Shown piece by piece: positions 26,806 through 34,761 of a stretch of 64,000 nt of DNA. The notes under the pieces were generated by a model. That model had not been told where the DNA came from, made no database searches, and worked only from the letters and a program-made list of their open reading frames with translations. The position numbers and the translations under genes were made by a program. The stretch's first letter is position 1. Each line of letters opens with the position of its first letter. The DNA is from Rickettsiales bacterium (GTDB lineage Bacteria > Pseudomonadota > Alphaproteobacteria > Rs-D84), in contig JAISKV010000001.1 in assembly GCA_031260805.1 (NCBI GenBank), positions 122,600 to 186,599 of the forward strand, read 5' to 3'.

Positions 26806-27903
26806 GTGAGAGAATGGTTGAATAAAATCATTAATGGGGATTGTATAGAACAAATGCGTTTGATGCCGGACGCATCTGTTGACTGCGTCTTTGCCGATCC
26901 GCCGTACAACCTGCAACTGGGGAATAAAACGCTTTACCGACCCGAAGACGGGACCGCCGCCCGCGCCGTGCGCGACGAATGGGACAGTTTTGCATCCGCG
27001 GCCGCATACGACAAATTTACGCGCGACTGGCTGGCCCAGTGCCGGCGCGTGCTGAAACCAAACGGTTGCATCTGGGTCATCGGCTCTTACCACAATATTT
27101 ACCGCATCGGGGCGGCCATGCAGGATGCGGGGTTCTGGTTCCTGAACGATATTGTCTGGGTGAAAACAAATCCCATGCCGAATTTTCGTGGCACGCGGTT
27201 TACGAACGCGCATGAAACTATGATTTGGGCGACGCCGACCAAAACGGGCGGTTATACTTTCAATTACGACACGATGAAGAAGTTGAATAATGGCAAGCAG
27301 ATGCGCAGCGATTGGAATCTGGACATCTGTCTGGGTGGCGAGCGGTTAAAGGGCACGGATGGGAAATCATTGCATAACACCCAAAAGCCGGAAAGTTTGT
27401 TGCAGCGGATAATCTTGGCCAGCACGCGCGCCGGGGATGTTATTTTGGATCCGTTTATGGGCAGCGGCACAACCGGCGCGGTGGCGCGTGCGCTGGGACG
27501 GAATTTCATAGGGATAGAGCAGGACGCGGGCTATGTCGCCGCCGCACTGGAACGAATTGCCGCAATTATGCCGGTTGATTTGACAGAGTGGGAGGTTGCG
27601 CCCAAACGGGAAGAGGCCAAAGTCGCATTCCGGGAATTGATCGCGGGCGGATTGCTGCATGTCGGGCAAACGCTGGTCGGGCCGCGCGGGGACCGCGTGA
27701 TTATAACGCACGATTGCCAATTGGCGCATACGACATTGGGCAAGTCATCCATACATGTAATGGCGGCCAAGATACAAAGATGCGTTTCTTTTAACGGCTG
27801 GGATTATTGGTCTGCGGTGCGCAACGATGGGACGATGGTGCCGATTGATGACTTGCGAAAAATCGTCCGTGAAACCAGAACGGAACTGGCCAAGGCGGCA
27901 TAA
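26806..27903 (+). CDS. ccrM: Cell-cycle DNA adenine methyltransferase CcrM (GANTC)
   Basis: CcrM methylates adenine in GANTC after replication and helps time the alphaproteobacterial cell cycle. The 365-residue protein has the beta-class order: catalytic DPPYNLQL first (about residue 31), a target-recognition region, then the AdoMet motif LDPFMGSGTTG (about residue 218). The C-terminal extension (after about residue 265, including RGDRVIITHD and WDYWS) is typical of CcrM-type enzymes and aids DNA recognition. The GTG start follows an extended -10 box. No restriction partner is nearby, consistent with an orphan regulatory enzyme. Confidence 0.94.
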   Translation: MREWLNKIINGDCIEQMRLMPDASVDCVFADPPYNLQLGNKTLYRPEDGTAARAVRDEWDSFASAAAYDKFTRDWLAQCRRVLKPNGCIWVIGSYHNIYRIGAAMQDAGFWFLNDIVWVKTNPMPNFRGTRFTNAHETMIWATPTKTGGYTFNYDTMKKLNNGKQMRSDWNLDICLGGERLKGTDGKSLHNTQKPESLLQRIILASTRAGDVILDPFMGSGTTGAVARALGRNFIGIEQDAGYVAAALERIAAIMPVDLTEWEVAPKREEAKVAFRELIAGGLLHVGQTLVGPRGDRVIITHDCQLAHTTLGKSSIHVMAAKIQRCVSFNGWDYWSAVRNDGTMVPIDDLRKIVRETRTELAKAA

Positions 27904-27925
27904 AAAAACGGCCGCAACCGTTTTT
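27904..27925 (+). terminator. Terminator after ccrM
   Basis: AAAAACGG-CCGCAA-CCGTTTTT forms an eight-pair hairpin ending in T residues. It is followed by a ttagtta-type heptamer array (27925-27957). Confidence 0.7.
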
Positions 27926-27978
27926 AGTTATTAAGTATTAGTTGTTAGTGATTATACCATTGTGGCTGACGCAGCCAG

Positions 27979-27990
27979 CCCCCCCCCCCC
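27979..27990. repeat. Intergenic C12 tract at the edge of a family B element
   Basis: Twelve C directly abut the left end of the family B copy at 27991. The right end is followed by seven G (28112-28118). The tract lies between ccrM and the PAP2 gene, which are convergent. Confidence 0.7.
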
Positions 27991-28111
27991 GTCGTCATTC
28001 CCGCGCAGGCGGTGATCCATTGTTAACAAACTCAAAACTTATTCATTTGTTAACAATACTTAATTTCTTTTATTGCTAACAGTGGATTCCCGCCTGCGCG
28101 GGAATGACGAC
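27991..28111. repeat. 121-bp palindromic element family B, copy 2
   Basis: It is the inverse orientation of copy 1: GTCGTCATTCCCGCGCAGGCGG, GTTAACAAACTCAAAACTTATTC, GTTAACAATACTTAA, GCTAACAGTGG and CGCCTGCGCGGGAATGACGAC. The length is identical (121 bp). Confidence 0.85.
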
Positions 28112-28170
28112 GGGGGGGATGACCAGAATGTGTAAATCTGCACAAAGTTTACTAATCCTAGTGCCTAACC

Positions 28171-28707
28171 TTAAAACTTTACATTGAAATCTGCGCGGAC
28201 GCCGCCGTCCAGCGTTGGCGAAACCATGACCGCAGGCGCTTCCATTCGCCCGACCAGCAGCCATGTATACAATCCGGCGACTGCCGCGCCGCCAGCCACC
28301 TGGTAAAAATAGTGCCAATCGGAATGAATCCGGCTGTATCCGGTCCATGCGGCCAATGCGTATGGCGCGATCGCCTGTTTCCAGCCGTATCTTTTATGAA
28401 TGAATGTCGCGGCGGAAAAAGCGCTGCTGGCATGCCCTGATGGGAATCCGTTTTTGCCGCCGTTCGGCCGCGGCGCATGGGTCAATTTTTGCAGTTCGCT
28501 GGTTGAAATAACAGTGGCCAGGTAAGCCCCGCCAAACTGCATCGTTCCGGTCCAGCCGTCTTCGCGAACCGCCATGCCCAACGCGTATGCGGGCAGGGCC
28601 AGTGTCAGAACATCGCCGGATTTCTCAATAAATCCCCCCCCCCCCCGCGCAACCACCGGCAAGACCGGTAAGATAATAATTAAAAGATAAAAGAGAATTT
28701 TTTTCAT
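28171..28707 (-). CDS. PAP2-family phosphatase with a G13 tract after the signal peptide
   Basis: The start is the ATG at 28707 (MKKILFYLLIIILPVLPVVARG), since the longer tracked ORF runs into repeat DNA. The acid phosphatase/PAP2 signature is present: LQKLTHAPRP, PSGHASS and SRIHSDWHYFYQVAGG with catalytic His residues. The family dephosphorylates phosphatidic acid, undecaprenyl pyrophosphate, lipid A or similar substrates in the envelope. The short C-terminal tail GVRADFNVKF ends like an outer-membrane strand. Thirteen G (28634-28646) encode RGGGG directly after the signal peptide and would switch the frame on slippage. At this length the gene is ON. Confidence 0.82.
   Translation of the reverse strand: MKKILFYLLIIILPVLPVVARGGGGFIEKSGDVLTLALPAYALGMAVREDGWTGTMQFGGAYLATVISTSELQKLTHAPRPNGGKNGFPSGHASSAFSAATFIHKRYGWKQAIAPYALAAWTGYSRIHSDWHYFYQVAGGAAVAGLYTWLLVGRMEAPAVMVSPTLDGGVRADFNVKF
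28634..28646 (-). repeat. G13 homopolymer in the PAP2 gene
   Basis: Thirteen C on the plus strand (G in the coding strand) sit at codons about 22-26. The length puts it well within the range in which slipped-strand mispairing is frequent in other bacteria. Confidence 0.7.
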
Positions 28708-28746
28708 CATGCCCCTCGTCGTCATTCCCGCCTCAAACCATCCCCA

Positions 28747-28904
28747 GTCGTCATTCCCGCACTGAATTTGGAAAAACATTTGATAACTGTTTTTCCAAAG
28801 AACGGGAATCCATTGTTAACAAACTCAAAATTTATTTATTTGTTAACAGTACTTAACTTCTTTTATCGCTAACAGTGGATTCCCGCCTGCGCGGGAATGA
28901 CGAC
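28747..28904. repeat. Family B element, copy 3, with a 40-bp insertion in one arm
   Basis: The right half matches the 121-bp units (GTTAACAAACTCAAAATTTATT ... GCGGGAATGACGAC). The left arm is interrupted after GTCATTCCCGC by a hairpin TTTGGAAAAACA...TGTTTTTCCAAA. Further family A fragments and gaatcac/gagttcc/gagtacg heptamers (28979-29010) fill the rest of the gap. Confidence 0.8.
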
Positions 28905-29010
28905 TGTGTTATATTCGTTTATTTTACCACACCGCCATCTTGCGCCCGGAATGACGATGGAAAGGAAAGCACTGGTCCCGAATCACGAGTTCCGAGTACG
29001 AATAACGAAT

Positions 29011-30231
29011 TTACAACTGCAATGTCAGTTTCGGATTATTGCGCAGCATTTCCGCGGCGTTGTCAATCTTGGTCTTTAATTCCATGAATGCCGGCCTGTC
29101 CGCATCCGGCAGGTTATTTATCGCGGGCAGTTTAACCGTCATCGGATTTACATGCCGCCCGTTCTGGATGACTTCGTAATGCAAATGCGGCCCGGTGGAA
29201 AGTCCCGTTGACCCGACATAGCCGATAATCTGTCCCTGGCGCACGGCGGTTCCGACGACCACGCCTTTTTGGAATTTTGACATGTGCGCGTACAGCGTTT
29301 CATAACTGCCGTTGTGCCGGACCCGTATAAAGTTCCCATGCCCGCTGTTGTATCCGCGCGCCGCGATGCGCCCCGCGCCGGCGGACGGAATCGGCGTGCC
29401 GGATGCCGCGCGAAAGTCAACGCCTTTGTGCGCGCGCGTGTACCCCAGGACCGGATGCTTGCGATTCATGGAAAAACTGCTGGAAACGCGCGCGTTGTTA
29501 ATCGGCGTGCGCTTTAATGATTTTATCGCGCCGTTGCCGCGTTCATCATAGTATCCGACTGTATTATCCGATTTCTTGAACCGGTACATATTCACATTGC
29601 CGCGCAACGCGTCAAACGAGACCCGTATGATGCTGCCCGTGTTTACGAAATCGCCGCTGGCATAATTTTCTTCGTACAGCACGGAAAACTGCTGGCCTGC
29701 GCGGATGTCGCGCTCGAAATCCATCTCGAACGCCAGCAGGTCGTATACTTCCAGAATTACGCCGGCCGGGATATCGGCGCGCTGGGCGGCCAGATAAAAA
29801 CTGTCGCCGTCCTTGATTTCGCCGAATTTGTGAACTATGCGGACTTCCTTTTCAACATCAATTGTTTTCGCGGACCAAACGCCGTCCGCGCAGTTAAGTT
29901 CAACCTGGCGCCACGGGCCGTTGATTAACAAGATTTTTTCAACTGGGGCCTCTTCGGTTTTTTTCGTCAAGACCAGTTTGTCGCTGTCCGCGCGCAGGTT
30001 CCGCACCCCGGCAGTTTCGCGCAGCAGCCCGTCAATTGAATGAATTTCCGCCATGGTCAGGTTTTGCGCGGTCAGAACGGATGACAGCGTGTCGCCGCTT
30101 TTGATTGGAACGGAAATCTCGCACTTTCCGATGTTCAGAATGCGCCCGGCGCGCCGGCCGAATACAGCGATGCATGCGGCCGCCAAAACAACGGCGGCGA
30201 CAGCGATGATTATAATTTTTTTGTATTTCAT
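29011..30231 (-). CDS. Murein endopeptidase-like M23 metallopeptidase
   Basis: The start is the ATG at 30231 (MKYKKIIIIAVAAVVLAAACIAVFG), giving one membrane-spanning or signal segment. A LysM-like/opacity-type region follows (PIKSGDTLSSVLTAQNL, residues about 40-60), then a middle domain and the C-terminal peptidase M23 domain. Zinc ligands are visible in RAHKGVDFRA and GPHLHYEV, with YAHMSKF between. The layout matches MepM-type DD-endopeptidases that cut peptidoglycan cross-links. The C-terminus ends with a helix and KLTLQL. It is divergent from prmC with only 24 bases between starts. Confidence 0.9.
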   Translation of the reverse strand: MKYKKIIIIAVAAVVLAAACIAVFGRRAGRILNIGKCEISVPIKSGDTLSSVLTAQNLTMAEIHSIDGLLRETAGVRNLRADSDKLVLTKKTEEAPVEKILLINGPWRQVELNCADGVWSAKTIDVEKEVRIVHKFGEIKDGDSFYLAAQRADIPAGVILEVYDLLAFEMDFERDIRAGQQFSVLYEENYASGDFVNTGSIIRVSFDALRGNVNMYRFKKSDNTVGYYDERGNGAIKSLKRTPINNARVSSSFSMNRKHPVLGYTRAHKGVDFRAASGTPIPSAGAGRIAARGYNSGHGNFIRVRHNGSYETLYAHMSKFQKGVVVGTAVRQGQIIGYVGSTGLSTGPHLHYEVIQNGRHVNPMTVKLPAINNLPDADRPAFMELKTKIDNAAEMLRNNPKLTLQL

Positions 30232-30243
30232 GTCGGGCCGGAT

Positions 30244-30249
30244 TATAAT
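30244..30249 (+). promoter_or_regulatory. -10 box of prmC, six bases before its GTG
   Basis: TATAAT followed by TGACGC and GTG. The implied transcript is leaderless. It lies in the 24-base gap to the divergent M23 gene. Confidence 0.55.
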
Positions 30250-30255
30250 TGACGC

Positions 30256-31086
30256 GTGAATAAAAAACAAGCGTTTAATTTTTTATCAAAAAATCGTCAT
30301 TCCGGGCAAGCGCGTCAGCGCGCGACCCGGAATCCATGGGCCCCTGGCGGGGCCCGGGGTGACGAAATTAAAAATATCAAATATCTCTTGGACGAATTGC
30401 CCGAACGGGTGCCTTTGTGGAAATTATGGCTTATCCGGCGGCAGTTGCGGCGCGGGATGCCTGTATCCAAAATCATCGGACGCAAGTGGTTTTACGGGCT
30501 GGAATTTTCAACTGGCGCCGCGACGCTGGATCCGCGCCCAGATTCCGAGACCTTGGTAGAGGCAGCCATCCGCGCCGCGCGCCCCGGCGTCAGGATTTTG
30601 GATTTGGGAACCGGCACGGGCGCGTTGATCTGCGCGCTGGTTAAAAATATTCCCGGCGCATCAGGGGTCGGGATAGACCGGTCCCGCGCCGCATTGCGCG
30701 TCGCGCGGAAAAATGTTCATCGGCTGGGATTGGATGACAATGTCAGTATTTGCAAAGGCTCTTTCATAAATCATAAAATAAATCAGAAATTTGACATCAT
30801 TGTTTCTAATCCGCCGTACATCGCGACCGGCGATGCCCGGGTTGACCGGTCGGCGAAATTTGACCCAAAGATCGCGCTGTATGCCGGGGCGGACGGGTTG
30901 AAGTTTTATCGTGAAATCGCGATTGCCGCGCGCGGATTGATGGCTGAAAACGGAAAAATATTTTTGGAAATCGGCGCGGACGCGGGCGCGGCCGTGCGGG
31001 AAATCTTTGCCGCCGCCGGCTGGCGGTTCGTGTCCGGTTCCAACGACCTGGCCGGTCTGGAAAGGGTTCTGGAATTTATGCAATAA
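30256..31086 (+). CDS. prmC: Release-factor glutamine methyltransferase PrmC with a repeat-derived N-terminal insertion
   Basis: PrmC methylates the GGQ glutamine of release factors RF1/RF2. The C-terminal class I methyltransferase has LDLGTGTGAL (AdoMet site, about residue 115) and the catalytic NPPY motif (IIVSNPPYIA). The N-terminal helical domain is abnormal. Residues about 13-36 (from NRHSGQARQR through GGARGDE) are the in-frame translation of a family A palindromic element (30294-30364), replacing or interrupting the usual helices. The element keeps the frame. The rest of the protein looks intact, so it is probably functional. Confidence 0.9.
   Translation: MNKKQAFNFLSKNRHSGQARQRATRNPWAPGGARGDEIKNIKYLLDELPERVPLWKLWLIRRQLRRGMPVSKIIGRKWFYGLEFSTGAATLDPRPDSETLVEAAIRAARPGVRILDLGTGTGALICALVKNIPGASGVGIDRSRAALRVARKNVHRLGLDDNVSICKGSFINHKINQKFDIIVSNPPYIATGDARVDRSAKFDPKIALYAGADGLKFYREIAIAARGLMAENGKIFLEIGADAGAAVREIFAAAGWRFVSGSNDLAGLERVLEFMQ
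30294..30364 (+). repeat. Family A palindromic element inside prmC
   Basis: CGTCATTCCGGGCAAGCGCG ... CGCGCGACCCGGAATCCATGG ... GGGGCCCGGGGTGACGA has the same arms as intergenic copies at 33820-33960 and 45883-45960. It lies wholly inside the reading frame. Confidence 0.85.
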
Positions 31087-31136
31087 ATGGTGCGAAATCT
31101 CCGCCATTCGGCAGCGGTTGCGCACCATTTATTGCA
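31079..31136. terminator. Hairpin between convergent prmC and infA
   Basis: TGCAATAAATGGTGCG (31079-31094) and CGCACCATTTATTGCA (31121-31136) are perfect 16-bp inverse arms with an inner CCGC/GCGG stem. The left arm includes the prmC stop codon. A long T tract is absent, so termination is inferred. Confidence 0.55.
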
Positions 31137-31181
31137 ATTATATATAATTTATCTACAAAATTCAAGGGTTTTACATGCTGA

Positions 31182-31448
31182 CTATGCGGCCGGGGTGTCG
31201 GTTGTCGCTGCTGCGGCCGCGGGACCGCGGTTGCGCTCTACAAAACTGATACGCCCCTTGTCCAGGTCATAAGGCGTCATTTCAACGCGGACTTTATCAT
31301 TTACATTCACCCAGATACGCATCTTGTGCATTTTGCCAGAAATCGTGGCCAGGATTTCATGCCCGTTTTCCAGTTTTACGCGAAACATCGTGTTGGGCAG
31401 TTTGTCCAACACCACGCCGTTGAAAGTCATTACTTCGTCTTTTGCCAT
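31182..31448 (-). CDS. infA: Translation initiation factor IF-1
   Basis: IF-1 occupies the ribosomal A site during initiation. The single OB-fold is clear: [46 protein letters not shown] followed by [17 protein letters not shown]. The protein is 88 residues, longer than the usual 72, because of an Ala/Pro-rich tail ([14 protein letters not shown]) after the fold. Whether the tail has a role is unknown. Confidence 0.95.
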   Translation of the reverse strand: MAKDEVMTFNGVVLDKLPNTMFRVKLENGHEILATISGKMHKMRIWVNVNDKVRVEMTPYDLDKGRISFVERNRGPAAAAATTDTPAA

Positions 31449-31552
31449 TTTTATCCGCTTTTCATTGCAGGCAGGTTAAATTAAAAAATGATGGAAATCA
31501 AGATAAATTTACTTGCGCCGGGGCGCGGAATTTTACTACACTTTTACATAAG

Positions 31553-33736
31553 GTGAGAAAGTCTTTTATCTTTTATCTTTTAATTTGCATTTTTATGCAG
31601 GCTGCGCCTGCAAATGCCGCCACGCGCGGCGATTCAACAGTTTCCAGGTCCGGCGTCGCCACCACGGTGGTCAATCGCGCCGCGGCCGCGCCCGTTTCCG
31701 CATCGCGTGCGAACGCGTCTGCGGTTTCGGCGCGCGTCGCGGCCGCGCCGCGAATTTCAACGGCGCCCGTCCAATCGCGCGCGGGGATTGTTCCGCGATC
31801 CGCGCAGATTTCGCGCGCGGTGCTGCCGTCCGCTTCTATCGCGCTGGGCGACGGGTACAATGTCTGCCGCGATTCATATTTCACCTGCATGGATCAGTTT
31901 TGCGCGACCGCGGATGATGACTATCGCCGGTGCATTTGTTCCAGCCGCCTGGATGCGATTAAAAAGAAAGAACTGGCCCTTGCCAACACCACGGGCAGTC
32001 TGAAAGATTTCCAAGACCTGAACATGGATGTTATTTCCAAATCCACGGCCGATGTCAAGGCGATGCTGAAAGCATCCGATGGTGAAAAAATCGCGACGAC
32101 CAAAAAAGACACCAGCGAATCCGCGCAGAAACTGGCCGGGATTTCCAGCGTGCTGAACTCTGCCAAGAACACCGCGCTGTCCACCGGGGGCAAGTTGGAT
32201 ATCGCGGGCAGCATAAACCAGATTTTCAACGCATCCGATTTAATCGGCGGCGTTGATATTTCCGGATTGTCCGGCGCGCGGCTGTACAACGCGGTGCACG
32301 GGCAATGCGCTGAATTTGCAAAAAATGCCTGCGCGACGAATTCAATCATGAACATGGCGGTGTCGGCGTACGGAATGTATATTGAAAACGATTGCAGCCT
32401 GATGTCAAACAATCTGGCCGCGAAACAGATCGCGGCCGCGGGCGCGATACGGCAACAGGAAGCCGCGATGCACGAAGAACGGCTGGCCAACTATGATTCG
32501 CATAATTCGTCGGGAATCAACGACTGCGTGGCCGCGGTGCGCAAGGATATAACCGGTGAATCGGCGTGCGGGCCGAACTTTGTGCATTGTCTGGATGTAA
32601 CAGGGCGGTTCCTGAACAAGGACACCGGCGAACCTATTTATACCGCCGATTTTTACAAGTTGGAACGGGCGACCACGCTGGATGCGAACGATGTCTTGAT
32701 TGCCCAAGAAAACCGTCTGCTGGTGTCGCAGTTGCAAAAGCAAAAGGATTTTGCGAAAAAAAGCCTGGACACTTGCCGCGATTTATCAAAAGATGTCTGG
32801 GAAGAGTTTTTGCGCCAAGCCGTGACAGAAATTTATCAGGCCCAGCAGGCCCGCATCGCCCAGGTCAAAGACGAATGCATGGTCGTCATCAACGAATGCT
32901 ATAACACGCAGCTCAGCCAATTAAAGGATTTTAGCAATGTGGATAAAAACAAACTGCTGGGGATGCGGATTGAATTATCCGAAGATTTGTGCCAGACGCG
33001 GCTGGACACTTGCGCGCTGGTCTATACCGGCGGCGCGCCAGGACTGACGGAATTGCGCGACGCGCTGTACAATTATAATTCGCTGCAAATCGCGGACACT
33101 TGCAAAACGACCGTGGGGAACTATGCGTCAGAGTTGTGCAGGCCGCTGTCATCGGATACTTTGCACAAATATCCGTACGGGTGCCGTATGTATCGGCGCG
33201 GAATGTATAGCAAGGCGAACGGGTGCAGGGGTAAAACTGTGGTAATCACCCAATCCCAGTCAGGTGACGGCGGCAGCGGTGGGGCCACCCCGCCGGTTGA
33301 TCCTGTACCGCCCCCCAGCGGCGGATATCAATGCACGATGTGCTATACCAGTTGTAATCCGGGGTATCAGTTTGCTGACGCAAGTGCGGCTTGCAAGCAA
33401 TGCGTTCCGGCCGATGTTATGGCGCAATTGGAAGAATGTTCGGATTATTCGGGCAGTCTGTACGAGATGCTGGTCAACTATGCGGTGAATATGTGCGTGC
33501 GGCCGTCATTGCAGACAGACCTGGAAACTGTTCCGGAAAATATTCTGGCCGATATCAACAGCGTTATGGACTCTCTGTCTGTCAATATGACAGTGATATT
33601 GCGCACGGAATGCGAAGGCATGGGCGGCACTTGGAAAGATAACAAGAGTTCGGCGACGCCGGAACCCGCCAGATTGAATTCGTATGAAAAGAATGTAAAT
33701 TCCAATGACGATTGGGGATATTGCTATAATCCGTAA
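31553..33736 (+). CDS. Large exported Cys-rich protein (paralogue 1)
   Basis: I do not recognise a named family. The GTG at 31553 gives VRKSFIFYLLICIFMQAAPANA, a signal peptide whose core derives from TTTATCT heptamers; the tracked ATG at 31442 adds 37 residues unlike a signal peptide. The mature protein (about 705 residues) has an Ala/Arg/Ser-rich N-terminal region, then a domain opening with CRDSYFTCMDQFC...RRCICS, several further Cys pairs (CGPNFVHCLD), helical stretches and a Gly/Pro linker before a C-terminal Cys-rich module. The CMDxFC and CGxNFxxCLD motifs recur in the gene at 34762, so the two are paralogues. An envelope or secreted role is likely. Confidence 0.75.
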   Translation: MRKSFIFYLLICIFMQAAPANAATRGDSTVSRSGVATTVVNRAAAAPVSASRANASAVSARVAAAPRISTAPVQSRAGIVPRSAQISRAVLPSASIALGDGYNVCRDSYFTCMDQFCATADDDYRRCICSSRLDAIKKKELALANTTGSLKDFQDLNMDVISKSTADVKAMLKASDGEKIATTKKDTSESAQKLAGISSVLNSAKNTALSTGGKLDIAGSINQIFNASDLIGGVDISGLSGARLYNAVHGQCAEFAKNACATNSIMNMAVSAYGMYIENDCSLMSNNLAAKQIAAAGAIRQQEAAMHEERLANYDSHNSSGINDCVAAVRKDITGESACGPNFVHCLDVTGRFLNKDTGEPIYTADFYKLERATTLDANDVLIAQENRLLVSQLQKQKDFAKKSLDTCRDLSKDVWEEFLRQAVTEIYQAQQARIAQVKDECMVVINECYNTQLSQLKDFSNVDKNKLLGMRIELSEDLCQTRLDTCALVYTGGAPGLTELRDALYNYNSLQIADTCKTTVGNYASELCRPLSSDTLHKYPYGCRMYRRGMYSKANGCRGKTVVITQSQSGDGGSGGATPPVDPVPPPSGGYQCTMCYTSCNPGYQFADASAACKQCVPADVMAQLEECSDYSGSLYEMLVNYAVNMCVRPSLQTDLETVPENILADINSVMDSLSVNMTVILRTECEGMGGTWKDNKSSATPEPARLNSYEKNVNSNDDWGYCYNP

Positions 33737-34019
33737 GTGAAAAAAGATAAAAATTAAAAGATAAAAGATAAAAAATGTGGTAAAATAATAACCAAAAGGT
33801 GAAATTGATAATAATGACCTGGATTCCGGGTCGCGCGCTGACACGCTTGCCCGGAATGACGATGGGGATGGTTTGGACTGTGATGGGGCGGGGTATTTAT
33901 TTTGTAATGAGAGTATCAAGGCCTTTGTCACCCCGGGCCACGCCCCGGGGCCATTCCGAATGGAATACGGCGGCAAAGTTGCAGAAATAACGATAAGGAC
34001 CGGTTTTTATAAATAAAAA
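33737..34019. repeat. Heptamer array and family A fragments
   Basis: AAAAGATAAAAGATAAAAAA (about 33740-33775) is the reverse complement of the TTTATCT array seen in signal peptides, here non-coding. Family A arms follow (33820-33864 and about 33928-33960). The small tracked ORF at 33799 is repeat translation. Confidence 0.7.
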
Positions 34020-34721
34020 ATGAAACGGATATTATTCATTATTCATTATTCATTATTAATTGCGCTTTGCACGCATGGCGTGCAGGGCGCGTCGTGGTGG
34101 GACCAGGAAACGATTTGCAAAATCAATCCGGCGCAATGCTATGTCAGCATGGGGGCCGGATTTAACAATCAATTGTGGGATTCCATCGGCAAATGCTGGG
34201 GGATGAAATTGATTTGTCCGGATGCGTTGGTTGCGGCGTCCGGCCAGCCGATCGCCTTGGAAAAGCGCAAGATTGAAACGAACACCGGAATCCGCGAAGA
34301 TTATGATACTGGAATTTTGGGCGATGACGGCGATTGCTTTGGCGCGCGCAAGACCAGCGGCGGCGGATACGCGACCGTGAACGGCAGCCAGGTCAAGATC
34401 TGGTGCGATGGAATTTTAAGCAATGCGACGGAATCGGTATCCGGCGGCGAAATCACCACAGGGGTTCAGCCGACCTGCGCGGCCCTGGCGGCGGACGGAT
34501 ATGTTTCTGTGCTGAATGGCGGATGCTGGGGAAAATCTTATCCGGCGTCGCAGTATTATATTGAATGCGGGGCAGGGGAAACGCCGCTGCGCATCATAGC
34601 ATTGAACGGGACGAACGATTACGGTGCGACTGGGACGGCAATGACGCCGGATGCCGCGCAGAACCTGATGCAAACGATGTTCGAGACCAGCCAGGTAAAG
34701 CGCAAAGAGCGCTTTAAGTAG
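34020..34721 (+). CDS. Exported protein of unknown function
   Basis: I do not recognise this 233-residue protein. Its signal peptide MKRILFIIHYSLLIALCTHGVQG is encoded by ATTATTC heptamers. The mature part contains about nine Cys (in ICKIN, QCYVSM, GKCWGMKLICP, DGDCFGA, KIWCDG, PTCAAL, GGCWGK, ECGAG), probably disulfide-bonded, and several Trp. No catalytic motif is visible. It is the second of four exported genes in tandem, 41 bases before the next, with a ggtttaa heptamer array in the gap. Confidence 0.7.
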   Translation: MKRILFIIHYSLLIALCTHGVQGASWWDQETICKINPAQCYVSMGAGFNNQLWDSIGKCWGMKLICPDALVAASGQPIALEKRKIETNTGIREDYDTGILGDDGDCFGARKTSGGGYATVNGSQVKIWCDGILSNATESVSGGEITTGVQPTCAALAADGYVSVLNGGCWGKSYPASQYYIECGAGETPLRIIALNGTNDYGATGTAMTPDAAQNLMQTMFETSQVKRKERFK

Positions 34722-34752
34722 GTCTAGGGTTTAAGGTTTAAGGTTGTAGGGG
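34722..34752. repeat. ggtttaa heptamer array
   Basis: GGGTTTAAGGTTTAAGGTTGTAGG sits between two exported-protein genes and repeats the 7-mer seen at 19500-19527. The following GGGGGAGAGGG supplies the ribosome binding site. Confidence 0.6.
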
Positions 34753-34761
34753 GAGAGGGTT

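Noticed and set aside
33799-33990. 63-residue ORF downstream of the large Cys-rich gene
   Set aside because: Its sequence is the translation of family A palindromic arms.
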